Source: Nocardioides sp.
GTDB lineage: Bacteria > Actinomycetota > Actinomycetes > Propionibacteriales > Nocardioidaceae
Length of the DNA stretch: 7,833 bases
Assembly: GCA_030452025.1 (NCBI GenBank)
Contig: JAKDNC010000151.1
Span: forward strand, 1 to 7,833
Direction: 5' to 3'
Shown: positions 5,730-7,833 of the stretch, one piece after another
How positions within the stretch are numbered: position 1 is the stretch's first letter
Layout: each line of letters opens with the position of its first letter
Position numbers and translations under genes: made by a program
Notes under the pieces: generated by a model
What the model was told of the DNA's origin: nothing
What the model saw: only the letters and a program-made list of their open reading frames with translations
Database searches by the model: none

Positions 5730-6011
5730 CTACGGTGGGACCCTCACCGTTGATGGGCGCTCAATGCCGTCGCCGGCGTTACTACTCGTGGGGTGCGTCC
5801 ACTGGCCGGTGGACGTGCGGGCGGGTGTCGGTGACCCATGCGGCGCCACGAGGCCCATGAACGCGATGGGTCCGGCCACCGCGGTCGCCCCGCCGGCCAG
5901 CAAGACCACCGCCAGAGCGCCGACGACCCGGGCCACCAGAAGACGGGAACGCTCGGCGGTGACGAATATCCAGAGGAGCCAGCTGGCATTGGAATTGGAC
6001 GCTTCGGAAGT
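5730..6011 (-). pseudogene. Remnant of a FecCD-type siderophore/haem ABC transporter permease
   Basis: Translation of 5981-5838 gives 48 residues matching the late-middle part of FecCD/BtuC-type permeases, with RLLVARVVGALAVVLLAGG and GPIAFMGLVAPH. The family normally has LLAGAATAVAGPIxFVGLVxPH followed by RxxxGxDHRxLLP. After PHG the frame loses similarity at once, becomes Pro/Thr/Ser-rich and ends at a TAG (5730-5732). One possible continuation in a shifted frame suggests small deletions. The N-terminal two thirds of a normal permease of about 330 residues are absent; upstream the frame runs directly into the stop codon of the ferric reductase gene. No start codon with a ribosome site is seen. 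In intact loci such a permease imports ferric siderophore together with a binding protein and ATPase, and the reductase next door releases the iron. I infer deletion of an ancestral transporter gene. Confidence 0.65.
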
Positions 6012-6869
6012 TCAGTCGATCTGACCGATGGGATCGCGCTTTTCGGCCTGGAAGATGTCTTCGGTGCGGCCGCGTGCCCAGTAGCCAGAGATCGAGATCG
6101 ACTCGCGGGCAATGCCGCGCTTGGCGAGGATCGCCCGTACGACCTTGATCGACTCGCGCTCACCATGGGCAAAGACCTGGACAGTGCCAGTGTTCGCCGG
6201 CCAGCCCTCGTCGACAGCGCGGGCAAGAAACCCCGTGTCGGCCAGGTCAGGATTGATCAGCCACTTCACCTGGACCTGGCTGGAGTTCTGAACGTCAATG
6301 ATGTCTTGGGGATCGCTGATCTCCAGCAGCGCGATTCCCTGCGCTGTCGTAGGTAGCGTCTCGATCGCCGCTGCGATGGCCGGTAGCGCTGACAAGTCAC
6401 CGGCGAAGACATGCCAGTCGGTGGAGGTATCAGGGGCATAGCCGCCGCCCGGGCCGGCCAGGATGAGCTGGTCTCCCGGCTTAGCGTGGGCCGCCCATGG
6501 CGCCGCGATGCCGCTGTCGCCGTGCACCACGAAGTCGATTGCGAGGCGTCGGGCCTCCCGGTCGACCCAGCGGACGGTGTAGGTGCGGGTTACCGGCAAC
6601 TGCTCAGGCGGCAAACTCTGACGCAGGGCGGCCAAATCATAGGGTGGATCCAGTTTGAGGGCCGGATCGACGAACATCAGTTTCACATATGCGTCCGTGC
6701 TGCCATTGTCGGCGAACTCAGATAATGACTCGCCGCCCGCGACCACGCGCACCAGGTGCGGGCCCAGCCACTGGGTCGACTCCACTGTCAGGACGTGTTG
6801 CGGCGGGGGCGTACGACGCTGTGGTGTTGCCTGCGCTGCCACTTGCTCGGCCATAACCTGCTCCTTCAC
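6012..6869 (-). CDS. Siderophore-interacting protein (FAD/NAD(P)H-dependent ferric-siderophore reductase)
   Basis: A 285-residue cytoplasmic flavoprotein of the SIP/ViuB family, which reduces Fe(III) in imported siderophores so that iron is released. An FAD-binding beta-barrel contains the flavin motif RTYTVR (about 95-100) and DFVVHGDSGIAAPWA (112-126), then AGPGGGY (138-144). The NAD(P)H-binding domain has WHVFAGDLSALPAI (152-165) and ends with the SIP signature SGYWARGRTED (251-261). Length is normal for the family. Start choice: GTG at 6869 has a perfect AAGGAGG six bases upstream; an ATG five codons later (6854, 280 residues) has AAGGAG six bases upstream and is an almost equal alternative. 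An IdeR/DtxR-like box overlaps the Shine-Dalgarno, so iron repression is expected. The FecCD remnant lies immediately downstream in the same direction, suggesting a once larger siderophore-uptake operon. Confidence 0.93.
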   Translation of the reverse strand: MKEQVMAEQVAAQATPQRRTPPPQHVLTVESTQWLGPHLVRVVAGGESLSEFADNGSTDAYVKLMFVDPALKLDPPYDLAALRQSLPPEQLPVTRTYTVRWVDREARRLAIDFVVHGDSGIAAPWAAHAKPGDQLILAGPGGGYAPDTSTDWHVFAGDLSALPAIAAAIETLPTTAQGIALLEISDPQDIIDVQNSSQVQVKWLINPDLADTGFLARAVDEGWPANTGTVQVFAHGERESIKVVRAILAKRGIARESISISGYWARGRTEDIFQAEKRDPIGQID

Positions 6870-6875
6870 TAGATT

Positions 6876-6882
6876 CCTCCTT
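6876..6882 (-). promoter_or_regulatory. Strong Shine-Dalgarno favouring the GTG start of the ferric reductase
   Basis: The minus strand reads AAGGAGG, fully complementary to the 16S rRNA tail, six bases before GTG 6869. It overlaps the end of the iron box by two bases, so a regulator bound there would also cover the translation start region of the gene. Confidence 0.6.
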
Positions 6883-6899
6883 ACCTTAGCCTTACCTAA
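6881..6899. promoter_or_regulatory. IdeR/DtxR-type iron box
   Basis: TTACCTTAGCCTTACCTAA matches the 19-base DtxR/IdeR consensus TTAGGTTAGSCTAACCTAA at 16 positions, with mismatches at 4, 5 and 13. It lies in the 44-base gap between the divergent ferric reductase (start 6869) and the alpha/beta hydrolase (start 6914). IdeR/DtxR with Fe(II) normally represses siderophore-related genes at such sites. Repression of the reductase is likely; effect on the hydrolase is possible. Confidence 0.8.
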
Positions 6900-6913
6900 G
6901 CAATGTCGGTAGG

Positions 6914-7786
6914 ATGAGCACCGTGTCAACCCACACCCAAGGCGCTGCCGAATGGGTCCCCACCCGTGACGGGCGCGAGCTCTACGCGATGGTGCTGCCC
7001 GGACCGGACGCGCATGCGCCAACTGTGGTGTTCGAGGCCGGGTCCGGTGCCAACCGTTCTTCGTGGGCCCTGGTCCAACCGGCCGTGGCTGAGTTCGCCC
7101 GGGCCGTTGTCTACGACCGGTCCGGTCTTGGCCGCAGCGCCCGTGACCCGAGTTCGCGGGCCCTGTCTCGGATGGCCGAGGACCTTTCAGACCTGCTCGA
7201 CCATTTCGGATCTGGACCATTCATCCTGGTCGGGTGGAGCGCGGGTGGCCCGATCGTCCGGGCCACGGCAGCCCTACAGTCCGATCGCATCACCGGAGTG
7301 GTCCTGGTCGACCCCACCGACGAGGCAGCAGAGATTCTGTTTAGTCGACGCTTCCGCCAGACAGAGAAGGTCGCGCTACGAGCCGGGCTCCAGCTCGCGC
7401 GCGCCGGATTGTTAGGGCGCATCTACGCCTCTGTCTACAGGTCGATCCCGCTGTCCGACGACGTGCGCCACGACCTCAACACCGAAGGATTCACCCCCGG
7501 TGTCCTCCAGACCCAGATCGCGCAGTCGCGCACCTACCTCGACGAGCTCCAGGTATTCCGCAGCAACCCACCCGAACTCGGCCCCATCCCCGTCACCGTG
7601 ATCTCGGGAGCACGCACTGGCGACGGAATGAACGCCGTAACCCGAGCCGCAGCCAACGCCTCCCACGCCCACCGCGCAGCGCAGTCTCCTGCCGGACGCC
7701 ACGTCATCGCGCATGACTCCGGCCACTACGTGCCACTTACCGAACCCACAGTCGTCATTGGTGAGATCCGTCGCGTCGCGGCATAA
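6914..7786 (+). CDS. Alpha/beta hydrolase
   Basis: A 290-residue serine hydrolase of the alpha/beta fold without a signal peptide, so probably cytoplasmic. The nucleophile elbow is GWSAGG (107-112, Ser109), and an oxyanion-loop segment FEAGSGANRSSW lies at 40-51. Strand motifs are VVYDRSGLGRS (65-75) and VVLVDPTDE (129-137). The catalytic His is likely His271 in HDSGHYVPL, and the acid probably Asp237 in SGARTGDG or Asp133. Substrate cannot be told from the sequence. Start choice: ATG at 6914 has an AGG directly against it, too close to act as a Shine-Dalgarno, so it is either leaderless or starts at GTG 6923 with AGGA about eight bases upstream. It is divergent from the ferric reductase and begins only 15 bases from the iron box, so shared iron control is conceivable; a siderophore-esterase role is speculation. 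Confidence 0.9.
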   Translation: MSTVSTHTQGAAEWVPTRDGRELYAMVLPGPDAHAPTVVFEAGSGANRSSWALVQPAVAEFARAVVYDRSGLGRSARDPSSRALSRMAEDLSDLLDHFGSGPFILVGWSAGGPIVRATAALQSDRITGVVLVDPTDEAAEILFSRRFRQTEKVALRAGLQLARAGLLGRIYASVYRSIPLSDDVRHDLNTEGFTPGVLQTQIAQSRTYLDELQVFRSNPPELGPIPVTVISGARTGDGMNAVTRAAANASHAHRAAQSPAGRHVIAHDSGHYVPLTEPTVVIGEIRRVAA

Positions 7787-7833
7787 CCGATACCTGGTCA
7801 GGCAAGGAAATCTGGCCGGCCACAGGTTCTGCG
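7787..7833. other. Right-edge intergenic end
   Basis: These 47 bases after the hydrolase stop hold no gene start. A 10-base palindrome, TGGCCGGCCA, is present at 7812-7821 but lacks a T-run and a loop, so I do not call a terminator. Confidence 0.4.

Noticed and set aside
6870..7220. N-terminal extension of the ferric reductase to 7220
   Set aside because: The added 117 residues are Arg/Pro-rich, would cross the iron box and overlap the hydrolase gene. Good Shine-Dalgarno sites mark 6869 and 6854 instead.
7812..7821. Palindrome TGGCCGGCCA as a terminator
   Set aside because: A gap-free 10-base palindrome cannot form a hairpin with a normal loop and there is no following T-run. Such GC palindromes are frequent by chance here.
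1..7833. CRISPR arrays, tRNA or rRNA genes, insertion sequences, origins
   Set aside because: No regularly spaced repeats, tRNA-like cloverleaf, rRNA core sequence, transposase motif or paired terminal repeats were seen on either strand.

Overview
The window is high-GC DNA with GTG starts, twin-arginine and lipoprotein signals, 4- and 8-base stop/start overlaps and a good IdeR/DtxR iron box. It looks chromosomal and actinobacterial, most likely from the mycolic-acid group (Mycobacterium, Rhodococcus, Gordonia and relatives). The genus cannot be fixed from the sequence alone.

Left part (1-4328, all minus strand): a tightly packed operon for extracytoplasmic copper and haem. In transcription order it encodes a small polytopic membrane protein with a His/Met-rich loop (4328-3759), a CopC copper-binding protein with a C-terminal membrane anchor (3647-3099), a PCu(A)C copper-chaperone lipoprotein with an Asp/Met/His tail (3102-2512), a Tat-exported dye-decolourising haem peroxidase (2519-1287) and a PepSY-associated membrane protein (1268 to beyond the left edge). 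copC overlaps the chaperone gene by 4 bases, the chaperone gene overlaps the peroxidase gene by 8, and the PepSY gene follows after 17 bases.

Centre (4329-5628): a short divergent control region, then a plus-strand pair encoding a BlaI/MecI/CopY-family winged-helix repressor and an M56 (BlaR1-type) membrane metallopeptidase without a penicillin-sensing domain. The control region holds the 8-mer TACATTGT twice in opposite orientations. Each copy points outward toward one gene set and overlaps a possible -10 element. The simplest reading is that the BlaI/M56 pair controls itself and the copper operon, with a signal that is probably not a beta-lactam.

Junction (5629-6011): about 380 bases without an intact gene. 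It holds a clear 48-codon remnant of a FecCD-type siderophore/haem ABC permease on the minus strand and a 101-base stretch that I cannot assign. The M56 gene ends just before it at a TAA stop and looks short at its C-terminus, so a past deletion or recombination here is plausible.

Right part (6012-7833): a siderophore-interacting FAD/NAD(P)H ferric reductase on the minus strand and a divergent alpha/beta hydrolase on the plus strand. An IdeR/DtxR-like box (16 of 19 consensus positions) lies between them, so at least the reductase should be repressed by iron. The window thus joins a copper/haem-peroxidase island to the remains of a siderophore-iron locus.
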